This document shows positions 17,844 to 26,470 of a stretch of DNA of 52,934 nucleotides, one piece after another. The notes below the pieces were generated by a model, which saw only the letters and a program-made list of their open reading frames with translations, was not told the origin of the DNA and searched no databases. Each line of letters starts with the position of its first letter. Within the stretch, counting starts at the first letter, position 1. The stretch is from Bryobacterales bacterium. GTDB lineage: Bacteria; Acidobacteriota; Terriglobia; Bryobacterales; Bryobacteraceae. Location of the stretch: NCBI GenBank assembly GCA_025463005.1, contig JAOAPR010000100.1:1-52934 (forward strand), read 5' to 3'. The position numbers were made by a program, and so were the translations under genes.

Positions 17844-19367
17844 CTACCAGTCCGTCGGCCGATAATCCTTCAAAAACTGTCCCCATAAGTGTTCCCCAGT
17901 GTTGATGCCGCTGATGATGGGATCGAGAATGCGCGCTGCGCCGTCCACAATGTCGAGAGGTGGGTGAAATTTCTGCTCGACTGTCTTTCGCGCGGCGATC
18001 TCAACGGGATCTTCGTCCGTCACCCATCCGGTATCGACGCTGTTCATGTGAATGCCATCGCCGTGATAGTCCGTCGCCGCGGTGCGCGTCATCATGTTGA
18101 GTGCGGCTTTGGCCATGTTGGTGTGCGGGTGGCGAGTCGTCTTCCAATTCCGGTAGAACTGTCCCTCCACGGCCGATACGTTGACAATGTGTTTGTCGCG
18201 CTCCGGGGTGCGCATCATCAGGGATTTGAGACGTGCATTGATGATGAAGGGCGCCACGGCATTGATCAACTGGACTTCCAGCAACTCAACCGAGGAGACC
18301 TCCGCCATCAGCAGCCGCCATGAGTTTCGTCCGCGCAAATCGACCTGTTGCAGATCCTGGTCCAGACGGCCTTCAGGGAACAGTTGCTTCTGTCCCAGAA
18401 ACTCTTCGGGAAGCAAGGGGACTTGGGAAAGATCAGCCGCGCGAGTTAATCCCTCGTGGACCATGGCCGACTCGGTACGCGTGTCGCCGCATACGTCGTA
18501 CGCGCCCAGAAGCATTCGTGTGCTCTCGGACATTTCGTGCAGCGCCGATCTCTCGCCCTCAATCATGTGCGCGTAAAAATCGGGCGGGCGACGAACGGTC
18601 TGGCAGGCGTTGTTGATGATGAAGTCCAGCCGGGGAAGGGTCGCCAGCAAGTGCCGGCAGAACGCTTCGACGCTGGGGGTGTGGCGCAGGTCCAGTCCGA
18701 AGATTTCGAGGCGATGTCCCCATTCGCTGAAATCCGGCTCCCGTGCATAACGCTGGGCCGAATCGCGGGGAAAGCGAGTGGTCACGAACAGGCTTGCTCC
18801 CGCGCGCAGCAGCTTGAGACCAGCTTGATATCCGATCTTCACGCGTCCGCCGGTCAGCAGCGCCACCCGGCCGCGCAGATCAGCCAGTTCCGTTCGCTTC
18901 TTGAAATTGAACTCCGCGCAGGCCGGACACATCTGATCGTAGAAATGGTGGATCACCGAGTAATGCTGCTTGCAGACGTAGCAATGCGGATCGAGCGATT
19001 CGGCATTCTGCTGTTCACGGTCGCGTTGGTCGAAATCCGTAGGTGGGAAGAAATTGGGAGTGGTGAATACGGGTTTGCGCCGCAGCGTGCGAATCCCGGT
19101 CTGGTTAAGTACCGCGCCGGCGCGTTGAGCTTGTGTGGCTGTGCGCTCGCGCTCCGCGGCTTTCACCATTCGGCGCCGTGCGATTGGATCGGGGTTGTAG
19201 ATCTCTGCCACAGCCCGGTGCAGGCGCTCGCGGTCCTGCGCAGGCAACTGGCTTAGAAGCGAGTGGTCGGCCACGATCTGTTCGAGCAGCTCGGTTGCGG
19301 AGCGCAGACGTTCCAGCAAGCCCTGCTCGGCAGTCTTCACGGGCGCAAAAGCGCGATCGGTATGCAT
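17844..19367 (-). CDS. Zinc-ribbon-containing short-chain dehydrogenase/reductase with altered active site
   Basis: From ATG 19367 the protein has 507 residues; an upstream TTG at 19376 is possible and neither has a good Shine-Dalgarno. Residues 1-125 are mostly helical. A CYVC ... CPAC pair at about 129-150 looks like a zinc ribbon. A Rossmann fold follows: VALLTGGRVKIGY (TGGxxxxG) near 168, FIINNACQT near 249 (NNA) and VNVSAVEGQF near 395. The usual YxxxK before AALN is TNMAK, so the catalytic Tyr is replaced by Thr416 while Lys420 is kept; a second YRNWK lies 11 residues earlier. NSVDTGWVTDEDP is the post-active-site loop. The substrate is unknown, and it may work as a binding protein or with a shifted Tyr. 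Confidence 0.8.
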   Translation of the reverse strand: MHTDRAFAPVKTAEQGLLERLRSATELLEQIVADHSLLSQLPAQDRERLHRAVAEIYNPDPIARRRMVKAAERERTATQAQRAGAVLNQTGIRTLRRKPVFTTPNFFPPTDFDQRDREQQNAESLDPHCYVCKQHYSVIHHFYDQMCPACAEFNFKKRTELADLRGRVALLTGGRVKIGYQAGLKLLRAGASLFVTTRFPRDSAQRYAREPDFSEWGHRLEIFGLDLRHTPSVEAFCRHLLATLPRLDFIINNACQTVRRPPDFYAHMIEGERSALHEMSESTRMLLGAYDVCGDTRTESAMVHEGLTRAADLSQVPLLPEEFLGQKQLFPEGRLDQDLQQVDLRGRNSWRLLMAEVSSVELLEVQLINAVAPFIINARLKSLMMRTPERDKHIVNVSAVEGQFYRNWKTTRHPHTNMAKAALNMMTRTAATDYHGDGIHMNSVDTGWVTDEDPVEIAARKTVEQKFHPPLDIVDGAARILDPIISGINTGEHLWGQFLKDYRPTDW

Positions 19368-19435
19368 ATAGGGCAAGAAGGCTTAACCTCATTATGGCTT
19401 CTGAACGGTACCGCGCGTGCTCTAAGAGGCAGATC

Positions 19436-19894
19436 ATGAGGACAAATTCCACGACCACGATTACGGGAGCCGTCTTGACGACCCTCCTGTTCGCATTCTC
19501 GGCCTTCGCGCGCGATCACAGCGCCCTGAACGGCACCTGGACGCTGGTGCCCGCCAGGAGCGATTTTGCCGGCCAACCCGTCCTTCAAACCGGCAACGTA
19601 ACGATCAGCGATCACAAGGGCATCATCGTCGTCTCTCGCAGTTTCGTATATGAAGGCGCCACTGAGACCTTCTTCTACAAGGACAGCACCGGCAGCCAGC
19701 ACAACGCTACGGTTCACACCGGCAAAGACCTCAAAACCAAGACCAAGTGGGATGACGACGTCCTGAAAGTAACGACCACGCAATCCGGCGCAGTTACTCT
19801 TGAAAGCTACAGTCTTGCCGCGGACGGCACGATGCTGGTCAACGTCGTAAGGCCGGAGCACAAGTCGATCACCCTCATCTTCCAGCACAAATAG
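19436..19894 (+). CDS. Small secreted protein, lipocalin-like, unknown function
   Basis: ATG 19436 follows AAGAGGC and begins a signal peptide (MRTNSTTTITGAVLTTLLFAFSAFA). The mature part of 152 total residues reads LNGTWTLVPARSDFAGQPVLQTGNVTISD ... TGKDLKTKTKWDDDVLKVTTTQSG ... LVNVVRPEHKSITLIF. This repeated beta-strand pattern beginning with NGTW is common in small secreted proteins of Acidobacteria and suggests a lipocalin-like barrel. The frame is open further upstream, but that part overlaps the divergent SDR gene and lacks the signal. A 15-nt tandem duplication covers its stop codon. Confidence 0.75.
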   Translation: MRTNSTTTITGAVLTTLLFAFSAFARDHSALNGTWTLVPARSDFAGQPVLQTGNVTISDHKGIIVVSRSFVYEGATETFFYKDSTGSQHNATVHTGKDLKTKTKWDDDVLKVTTTQSGAVTLESYSLAADGTMLVNVVRPEHKSITLIFQHK

Positions 19895-19911
19895 AGCCAG
19901 CACAAATAGAG
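19882..19911. repeat. 15-nt tandem duplication across a stop codon
   Basis: CCAGCACAAATAGAG occurs twice head to tail (19882-19896 and 19897-19911). The first copy contains the last codons and the TAG of the secreted protein gene; the second lies just behind it. It looks like a recent slippage or duplication without effect on the protein. Confidence 0.9.
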
Positions 19912-20106
19912 CAACTCCGGCGGGTGACCACCCCTGGGCACCTGACCATATATCGTTATTGTACGGACGCTCCCTTGCGTCCTCCAAATCAACGCCCGCA
20001 ACCATCAGCCCGCGAATCGGCGCAACAGAGGACGGCGACACTCGTGCAGTGGGAAAGAGGTCGCCCAAAGCCGCTGTGGGTTTTGTAGCTGGACGGAGGT
20101 TAGGAC

Positions 20107-22644
20107 ATGTCTGTGCAATCCCGCGATCCTGCCGTTTCCGAGGACTCCGCCGGTACCGTGGATGTCGTCACCGAGGTCCGGCGCGAAGCGGCCCTGCTCA
20201 AGACCGGGGCGCTGCAGAACGCGATTTTTAACAGCGCCAATTTCTCGAGCATCGCCACCGACGAGAAAGGCGTCATTCAACTATTCAATGTCGGCGCGGA
20301 GCGCATGCTCGGCTACACCGCCATGGAGGTGGTCGATAAGATCACGCCCGCCGACATTTCCGATCCGCAGGAAGTGATCGCACGCGCCAAAGCGTTGAGC
20401 CTCGAGCTCGCAACTCCGATTACACCAGGTTTCGAGGCGCTGGTCTTCAAGGCCTCGCGCGGCATCGAAGACATTTATGAGCTGACGTATATCCGTAAAG
20501 ATGGCAGCCGCTTTCCCGCTGTCGTGTCGGTTACGGCGCTGCGCGACGATCTGGGCGGAATCATCGGGTATCTGTTGATCGGCACCGACAATACCGCGCG
20601 CAAGCAGGCAGAAGAGGCGCTGCTTAAAGCGGGCGCCTTGCAAAGCGCGATTTTTAACAGCGAAAACTTCTCGAGTATCGCCACCGACGCGAAAGGCGTC
20701 ATCCAGATCTTCAACGTCGGCGCTGAGCGCATGCTGGGCTACACTGCCGCCGAAGTGATGAACAAGATCACCCCCGCCGACATTTCCGATCCGCAGGAGG
20801 TGATCGTACGTGCCAACGCGTTGAGCCACGAGCTCGCAACCACGATCACGCCGGGTTTCGACGCATTGGCGTTCAAAGCCTCGCGCGGCATCGAAGACAT
20901 CTATGAGCTGACATACATCCGTAAAGATGGCAGCCGCTTTCCCGCTGTCGTATCGGTTACGGCGCTGCGCGACGATCTTGGCGGAATCATCGGCTATCTG
21001 TTGATCGGCACCGATAACACGGCCCGCAAACAGGTGGAAGCGGAGCAAAAGCTGCTCGATCAGCGCCTGCGAGATCAGCAGTTCTATACCCGCTCTCTGA
21101 TCGAATCTAATATCGACGCGCTGATGACCACCGATCCGGCCGGAATCATCACCGACGTCAACAAGCAAATGGAGGCGCTGACCGGTTGCACGCGTGATGA
21201 GCTGATCGGCGCGCCGTTCAAGAACTACTTCACGGATCCGGAGCGGGCCGAGGCGGGCATCAAGCGGGTGCTGAGCGGCAGCAAAGTCACCGATTACGAA
21301 CTGACGGCCCGGGCCCGTGATGGCAAGGAAACAGTCGTGTCCTACAACGCGACCACGTTCCACGATCGCGACCGGAAGCTTCAGGGAGTATTCGCCGCGG
21401 CGCGCGACGTCACCGAACGCAAACGCTTTGAGCGCACGCTGCAGGAAAACAACCTCGAATTGGAGAGAGCCAGAGCCGCGGCGGAAAAGGCCAACCTCGC
21501 GAAATCGGATTTCCTGTCCAGCATGAGCCATGAGCTTCGCTCGCCGCTCAATGCGATCCTTGGTTTCGCCCAGCTCATTAATTCCGAATCTCCGCCGCCC
21601 ACGCCCTCCCAGACTGCCAGCATCGACCAGATTCTCCACGCCGGATGGTATCTGTTGCAGCTTATCAATGAAATTCTGGATCTCGCGCAGATCGAGTCCG
21701 GCAAGCTGGCGCTATCCAGGGAACCGACTTCCTTGGCCGAAGTCATGCTCGAATGCCAGGCTATGATCGAGCCGCAGGGGCAAAAACGCGGCATCAGAAT
21801 GACTTTTCCGCAGTCCGGCTGCTCTTACTTCGTGGATGCCGATCGGACCCGGTTGAAGCAGGTTCTCATCAATCTTCTCTCTAACGCAATCAAATACAAC
21901 CAGTCGAATGGAACGGTAGTTGTGGACTGCGCCATGACCAGTCCCCAGCGCATTCGCGTTAGCGTTAGGGACACTGGTGCCGGATTGCCTCCGGATATGC
22001 TGCTGCAGCTATTCCAGCCGTTCAACCGTCTGGGCCAAGAGCGTAGCACGGAGGAAGGCACAGGCATCGGCCTGGTGATGAGCAAGCGCCTGGTTGAGCT
22101 GATGGGCGGTGTAATCGGCGTGGAAAGCACGGTCGGTTTGGGGAGCGTGTTCTGGTTCGAGCTGAACTCGACTGATGAGCCACACCTTGGAGCAGATACG
22201 GCTAAACCCGCGGCGATTACACTGGCACAGGTTCAGCACGGCGCGCCGCTGCGCACACTGCTCTATGTAGAGGACAACCCGGCGAATCTGAAGCTAATCG
22301 AACAGCTGATCGCGCGCCGTCCGGATATGCGCCTGCTGAGTGCGAGAGAGGGAAATCTGGGCATCCAGCTGGCGCGCGCCAACCAGCCGGAGGTGATCCT
22401 CATGGATATCAATCTTCCCGGCATCAGCGGCATTGAAGCCCTGAAAATCCTTCGCGAAGACCCGGCAACCGCGCACATCCCGGTGGTTGCCCTCAGCGCA
22501 AACGCGATGCCTCGCGACATCGAGAAGGGCCTGCAAGCTGGATTCTTCCGGTATCTGACCAAACCGATCAAGGTCAGCGAGTTCATGGAGACTCTGGAGG
22601 TGGCACTGGAATTCGCGGCGCAAGAGGTCGTTCAGAGCAAATAA
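20107..22644 (+). CDS. Soluble hybrid sensor histidine kinase with three PAS domains and a receiver
   Basis: The 845-residue protein has no membrane span. PAS 1 (about 35-165) and PAS 2 (about 177-307) are near-identical copies; PAS 3 is at about 328-438 (ESNIDALMTTDPAGIITDVN). A coiled stretch leads to HisKA with SSMSHELRSPLNAILGF (phospho-acceptor His475). The HATPase has INLLSNAIKYN, VRDTGAGL and GTGIGLVMSKRLVELMGG. The receiver (about 730-845) has LLYVEDNPANL, Asp767 in LMDINLPGI, and YLTKPI. GGAGGT lies 6 nt before ATG 20107. It senses a cytoplasmic signal, perhaps via haem or flavin in PAS, and passes phosphate to its own receiver. The receiver-PP2C gene begins 12 nt downstream, so the two very likely act together. 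Confidence 0.93.
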   Translation: MSVQSRDPAVSEDSAGTVDVVTEVRREAALLKTGALQNAIFNSANFSSIATDEKGVIQLFNVGAERMLGYTAMEVVDKITPADISDPQEVIARAKALSLELATPITPGFEALVFKASRGIEDIYELTYIRKDGSRFPAVVSVTALRDDLGGIIGYLLIGTDNTARKQAEEALLKAGALQSAIFNSENFSSIATDAKGVIQIFNVGAERMLGYTAAEVMNKITPADISDPQEVIVRANALSHELATTITPGFDALAFKASRGIEDIYELTYIRKDGSRFPAVVSVTALRDDLGGIIGYLLIGTDNTARKQVEAEQKLLDQRLRDQQFYTRSLIESNIDALMTTDPAGIITDVNKQMEALTGCTRDELIGAPFKNYFTDPERAEAGIKRVLSGSKVTDYELTARARDGKETVVSYNATTFHDRDRKLQGVFAAARDVTERKRFERTLQENNLELERARAAAEKANLAKSDFLSSMSHELRSPLNAILGFAQLINSESPPPTPSQTASIDQILHAGWYLLQLINEILDLAQIESGKLALSREPTSLAEVMLECQAMIEPQGQKRGIRMTFPQSGCSYFVDADRTRLKQVLINLLSNAIKYNQSNGTVVVDCAMTSPQRIRVSVRDTGAGLPPDMLLQLFQPFNRLGQERSTEEGTGIGLVMSKRLVELMGGVIGVESTVGLGSVFWFELNSTDEPHLGADTAKPAAITLAQVQHGAPLRTLLYVEDNPANLKLIEQLIARRPDMRLLSAREGNLGIQLARANQPEVILMDINLPGISGIEALKILREDPATAHIPVVALSANAMPRDIEKGLQAGFFRYLTKPIKVSEFMETLEVALEFAAQEVVQSK
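20185..21036 (+). repeat. In-gene tandem duplication encoding two PAS domains, period 426 nt
   Basis: Two consecutive copies of 426 nt (142 codons) encode PAS 1 and PAS 2, for example GGG at 20206 aligns with GGC at 20632. The last part of each copy, from ASRGIEDIYEL through GTDNTARKQ, is identical in protein, while several third codon positions differ. The first part has diverged a little more. Confidence 0.9.
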
Positions 22645-22656
22645 ATCTGGACGAGC

Positions 22657-23880
22657 ATGGTCACCTCAGACGATATTCTGAACGCCAGAATCCTGGTCGT
22701 TGACGACAAGGAAGCCAATGTCCGGCTGATCGAGGGCATGCTGCGCGTCGCCGGCTATACGGCCGTCGAATCTACCACCGATCCGAACGAGGTCTGCGAA
22801 CTCTACCGCCAAAACCGCTACGGCCTGATCCTGCTCGATCTCCAGATGCCCGGAATGGACGGCTTCCAGGTAATGGAAGGCCTGAAAGAAATCGAAGGGG
22901 AGGGCTATCTTCCGGTCCTCGTGATCACCGCGCAACCCAGTCACAAGCTGCGTGCGCTTGAGGCCGGCGCTAAGGATTTCGTCAGCAAACCGTTTGATCT
23001 GGCCGAGCTCCGGGCGCGCGTCCATAACATTCTGGAAGTGCGCCTGTTACACCTCGAAACGAAGAACTACAGCAAGGCGCTGGAGCAGACGGTGCGGGAA
23101 CTGGAAGCAAGCCGCGAGGTCATTCGCCTAAAAACCCTGGAGGAGCGAAAGAAGAGCGAGCAGGAATTAGCCTTGGCGCAGCAAACGCAGGAAAGCCTGC
23201 TTCCCCGCTGTCTGCCCCAGTTTGAGAAGTTTCGGATCCACGCTTTCAACAATCCTACTCGTTACGTGGGAGGCGATTTCTACGATTTCCTGCAACTGAG
23301 CTCCGGGGAATGGGTAGGCGTTCTGGCAGATGTCTCCGGCAAGGGGATGCCGGCAGCCCTGTTAAGTTCCATGGTCCTGGGTGCTCTCAGCATGGAATTT
23401 CACTCAGGAACACAGCCGCAGGAGATCTTGAACCGCGTCAACCGGCTCCTTTGCGAGAAATCTCTTCCCTGCCAGTTCGTTACGTTATTCCTCTTCCTCC
23501 TGAGCCCGAATGGCAGTGGACAATTCATAAGTGCGGGACATAATCCGGCGTATTTGTTCCGATCCGCTACGGGGAAAATCGAACATCTGGTCTCTGATGC
23601 TTACGTCCTGGGGATGTTCGACTTCGCCTCTTATGAATCTCTCACGCTCCATCTCTGCAAGGGCGACATTCTGGTGGTGTATTCCGACGGCCTTACGGAT
23701 GCGCAGAACCTGCAGGAAGAAATGTTCGGAGAGGAAAGACTGCTAAACCTCATTCGGCAAGAGGCCCCTTCGGGAAGTCACGCGCTTGAGCAGAGGCTCT
23801 TGAAAGCCATTGAGGAATTCACTCAGGGCACGCCGCAGACTGACGATATCACCTTCGTTGTCGTCGAAAAATGTCAGTAA
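22657..23880 (+). CDS. Response regulator with PP2C-type (SpoIIE/RsbU-like) phosphatase output
   Basis: The 407 residues begin with a receiver domain (RILVVDDKEANVRLIEGML; phospho-acceptor Asp61 in LLDLQMPGMDGF; Lys in FVSKPFD near 112). A coiled linker at about 130-180 (LEQTVRELEASREVIRLKTLEERKKSEQE) is followed by the PP2C-like phosphatase. Its metal-binding motifs are present in order: YVGGDFYDF, LADVSGKGMPAALL, YSDGLTDAQN and TDDITFVVVE. Such proteins dephosphorylate STAS anti-anti-sigma proteins in partner switching, when their receiver is phosphorylated. No STAS or anti-sigma kinase is in the window. The start is 12 nt after the hybrid kinase stop, giving a cognate pair. Confidence 0.92.
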   Translation: MVTSDDILNARILVVDDKEANVRLIEGMLRVAGYTAVESTTDPNEVCELYRQNRYGLILLDLQMPGMDGFQVMEGLKEIEGEGYLPVLVITAQPSHKLRALEAGAKDFVSKPFDLAELRARVHNILEVRLLHLETKNYSKALEQTVRELEASREVIRLKTLEERKKSEQELALAQQTQESLLPRCLPQFEKFRIHAFNNPTRYVGGDFYDFLQLSSGEWVGVLADVSGKGMPAALLSSMVLGALSMEFHSGTQPQEILNRVNRLLCEKSLPCQFVTLFLFLLSPNGSGQFISAGHNPAYLFRSATGKIEHLVSDAYVLGMFDFASYESLTLHLCKGDILVVYSDGLTDAQNLQEEMFGEERLLNLIRQEAPSGSHALEQRLLKAIEEFTQGTPQTDDITFVVVEKCQ

Positions 23881-23884
23881 GTGT

Positions 23885-24370
23885 TCAATCGAATTCACGC
23901 ACGGGTGCAGCCTGGTCTCTGCCCACGCGGCCCGCAGCGATTTCTGCCCGGAAATAGCTCTCGCCGCGCACGGGCGAACCCGCCATGCGGCGCAGCATCG
24001 CGATCTGGCCTGTGTGGGTCAGGGCGTCGGCGATCGGGCCGGCGAAGATTTTTTCGACCGGACATCCCAGAGGTGCAGCCGAAGCTAACCGCTGGTCGAA
24101 AGTCGCCAGCGCCACGAAAAAACGATCCACCTCCTGGTCCCAAGGCAGAGGATCGGACTCGTGAAACGCATTGCGGCCATCGGCCAGACCGGCCGCCCAG
24201 TCGAGCAGATCGCCCAAGTGGGCGAGAATCTGCGCCGGCGTGCGCGTTCCCGGCATGGCGGTGAAGTTTTCGAAACCAGTTGGCGCGCCGCGAAGAGTCT
24301 TTGCTGCCCGGTAGGCTAGCGTCGCAAGAGTGTGACGAAGTGAAACGCTGATTGAGGTATCGGAGGTCAT
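23885..24370 (-). CDS. DinB-like four-helix protein
   Basis: I start at ATG 24370 (161 residues), because a Shine-Dalgarno GAGGCGC precedes it and the longer frame to 24478 has no sensible N-terminus. The protein is helical, with TPAQILAHLGDLLDWAAGL and ADALTHTGQIAMLRRMAG. His residues at these two places match the metal-binding pattern of DinB/DfrA-like proteins (H-x3-D, H-x3-Q). Members are often thiol-dependent transferases of the bacillithiol/mycothiol type or of unknown role. It starts 5 nt after the SMP-30-like gene and is convergent with the phosphatase gene. Confidence 0.7.
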   Translation of the reverse strand: MTSDTSISVSLRHTLATLAYRAAKTLRGAPTGFENFTAMPGTRTPAQILAHLGDLLDWAAGLADGRNAFHESDPLPWDQEVDRFFVALATFDQRLASAAPLGCPVEKIFAGPIADALTHTGQIAMLRRMAGSPVRGESYFRAEIAAGRVGRDQAAPVREFD

Positions 24371-24375
24371 GCGCC

Positions 24376-25320
24376 TCAGCGTTTCGAAAGCGGCACCGCA
24401 TACATCTTGAATGCCCCAGGATCCTTGTCCTTGAGACTCGCATCGTTGCGGTAGTTCAACTTTCCTTCGACGATCCAAGCCATCCCGCGTGTGGCCGTCA
24501 CGCCGGGCGTGCTTTCCAGCCCTTCTTTGAGCGTCGTGATAACCGCGTTTTGCATTTCGGGGCCCCCGAAGGTCACGACGTCCATCTTGCCGGAGTTTTC
24601 AGCAATCAATAGACGATGCGTCCCGATGGCCCGCATGCCGTCGGGCCGCTCCAGAGGCCGGGACAGCTTGAGATCGACGACCTTCTTCGACTTTCCGTCC
24701 GCGCCAAGTTCCAGGCGAAGCAGTTTGCCAGTGGTCACGCTGTTCACATAAAGAGTGGTCTTGTCACCGAAAGCGAGTCCGTCGGCGCCAGCCAGAAGTG
24801 GATCCTTAGCGGCGATCTCCAGGGCCTTCGCCCCGGGCTTGAGCATCAGGACGCTGGCCAATCGCGTGTCGGCCACGTACGCAGTTCCATCTGATCCCAC
24901 CGCGATATCGTTGCACAGCGGTCCTTCGCCCGGCAGCCGATACGTACCCTTGGGCGCGCCGCTCTTCAGATCGAAGCTCATTACCGAAGTCGCCTCGCCC
25001 TTGCCTTCCAGATTGTTGGAGCAGACCCACAGCGTTTTGCCCTTCTCGTCCGCGTAGACGCCGAGCACGCCATTGAGTCCCCCGGTCCCGGGCTTGATCC
25101 ACTCGTCCGCAGTGGTCTTCCCCGGCGCCACTCGCAGCACGTTGCCGTGCCCCAGGCTCCCGATAATTAGGGTCCCATCAGCAGTGGAAGTAATGCTTTC
25201 CGGAAAGACGCGCGTGCCTGGAAGTGTGATCTCCGTGATGCTTTGCCCCCAGCATGCTCCCGACGCCAGGGCGAGCAGCGCAAATGTGCGAATCTGCTCA
25301 AAGCAAGTGAATTGTTTCAT
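24376..25320 (-). CDS. Secreted SMP-30/NHL-like beta-propeller protein
   Basis: The 314-residue protein has a signal peptide (RTFALLALASGACWGQ) and GGAG ahead of ATG 25320. Its blades follow the SMP-30/gluconolactonase pattern: FPESITSTADGTLIIGSLGHGNVLRV, CNDIAVGSDGTAYVADTRLASVLML and GADGLAFGDKTTLYVNSV. The Asn/Asp residues in NDIAV and DGLAF are where lactonases bind calcium. EC-level activity cannot be assigned; it could be a lactonase or a binding protein. It forms a pair with the DinB-like gene downstream, 5 nt apart. Confidence 0.78.
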   Translation of the reverse strand: MKQFTCFEQIRTFALLALASGACWGQSITEITLPGTRVFPESITSTADGTLIIGSLGHGNVLRVAPGKTTADEWIKPGTGGLNGVLGVYADEKGKTLWVCSNNLEGKGEATSVMSFDLKSGAPKGTYRLPGEGPLCNDIAVGSDGTAYVADTRLASVLMLKPGAKALEIAAKDPLLAGADGLAFGDKTTLYVNSVTTGKLLRLELGADGKSKKVVDLKLSRPLERPDGMRAIGTHRLLIAENSGKMDVVTFGGPEMQNAVITTLKEGLESTPGVTATRGMAWIVEGKLNYRNDASLKDKDPGAFKMYAVPLSKR

Positions 25321-25420
25321 CGTTTCTCCATTTTTCGTGCTACGCCAAGATACTCAGACATTATGGCAGGAGCAGCTTGACGCCATGCGATATACTCGAT
25401 TGCTATTGGTGGAGGTTCAC

Positions 25421-26467
25421 ATGAGATCTGCAACCAAGGCGTTGCTGTTCGTCGCGATTATTATTGCCGCAGCCGGACTAGCGGAGGCGAAGGTGCCGCC
25501 GGAGATCGCAAAGCAGCTCGTAGCGATCGGGCGCGGAGTTTGCGTTCCGGAGACCGCACAGGTCTATCGCCCGCTGCATCCGAACCCTCCTTATTCGGGT
25601 GTCGCCATCACCCGTGACATCTCGTTTGGACCCGATCCCAAAGATGTCCTCGATGTTTTCTCCCCGGAGAAGGGCGGCGGTTCGCGTCCCGTGCTGATCT
25701 ACGTGTCAGGCGGAGCAGGCAATAAGCAGCAGGGCGGACCCAACGGCGACGTTTTCTACGACAACGTCATGCTGTGGGCGGTGAAAAACGGGATGGTCGG
25801 GGTTAACATGCAGCGCCATCCCGGGCAAGCTTGGGACGACCCCGCCAAAGACATCGGCAAGGCGGTTCAGTGGGTGAATCAAAATATCGCCACCCACAAG
25901 GGAAACCCCGATCGAGTGTTCATCTGGGCTCAGTCCGCCGGGAACGTCCCGACAAGTACCTACATCGCGCACTCTGAGTTGCATGGCCCCAAAGGAGTCG
26001 GCGTCAAAGGAGTAGTTTTCATGTCGGCTCCGGCCTTCAACATTCTGCCGGCGACACCGCCTCCAGTTACGGGCGGATTCGGGGCGTGCGGGCAGCCCAA
26101 CGGGACTCCTGCGGCACCGCCGGCGGGACGCGGGCCCGACGCGAAGGGTGGTGCACCCGGCCGTGGCGATGGAAAGGGCGGCCAGGGCAAAGCGGCTCAG
26201 CCCGATGCAGCCACCCAATTGGCTCGGTCGAACTTGCCGGGGCTGGTGAACTCAAAGCTGCCTTTCTTCGTCTCGGTTGCCGAGCTCGACCCGCCGAACA
26301 TCGTCGCGTTTGCCGAAACCTTAAGAGATCAACTGTGCAAGGCGGGTCGCTGCGCTACCTATGCTGTGTTTAAGGATCACAGCCACATTTCCGAGGTAAT
26401 GTCCCCCGATACCGCGGACACCAGCGTTACCGGCCCCATTCTCAAATGGATGAAGAGCGTGAAGTGA
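25421..26467 (+). CDS. Secreted alpha/beta hydrolase (esterase-like) with Gly/Pro-rich insert
   Basis: ATG 25421 follows GGAGGT and begins a signal peptide (ALLFVAIIIAAAGLAEA); 348 residues. DVFSPEKGGGSRPVLIYVSGG resembles the N-terminal core of lipase/esterase proteins of the BD-FAE type. VFIWAQSAGN holds nucleophile Ser172, with Ala replacing the first Gly of GxSxG. Asp290 (VAELDPPN) and His322 (KDHSHISEV) complete the triad. Residues about 211-265 are a low-complexity insert rich in Gly, Pro and Ala with basic residues, between core strands. Substrate unknown; the insert may form the lid. It is convergent with the DUF4326 gene, 3 nt apart. Confidence 0.8.
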   Translation: MRSATKALLFVAIIIAAAGLAEAKVPPEIAKQLVAIGRGVCVPETAQVYRPLHPNPPYSGVAITRDISFGPDPKDVLDVFSPEKGGGSRPVLIYVSGGAGNKQQGGPNGDVFYDNVMLWAVKNGMVGVNMQRHPGQAWDDPAKDIGKAVQWVNQNIATHKGNPDRVFIWAQSAGNVPTSTYIAHSELHGPKGVGVKGVVFMSAPAFNILPATPPPVTGGFGACGQPNGTPAAPPAGRGPDAKGGAPGRGDGKGGQGKAAQPDAATQLARSNLPGLVNSKLPFFVSVAELDPPNIVAFAETLRDQLCKAGRCATYAVFKDHSHISEVMSPDTADTSVTGPILKWMKSVK

Positions 26468-26470
26468 CAG

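Noticed and set aside
17876-17900. CTGTCCCC sequence similar to the end of the REP-like elements
   Set aside because: It lies in the SDR coding region, codes for its normal C-terminus and has no inverted partner nearby.
19960-19985. Small GGACGC/GCGTCC hairpin behind the secreted protein gene, possible terminator
   Set aside because: The stem has only six pairs and no T-run follows it, so a terminator is not supported.
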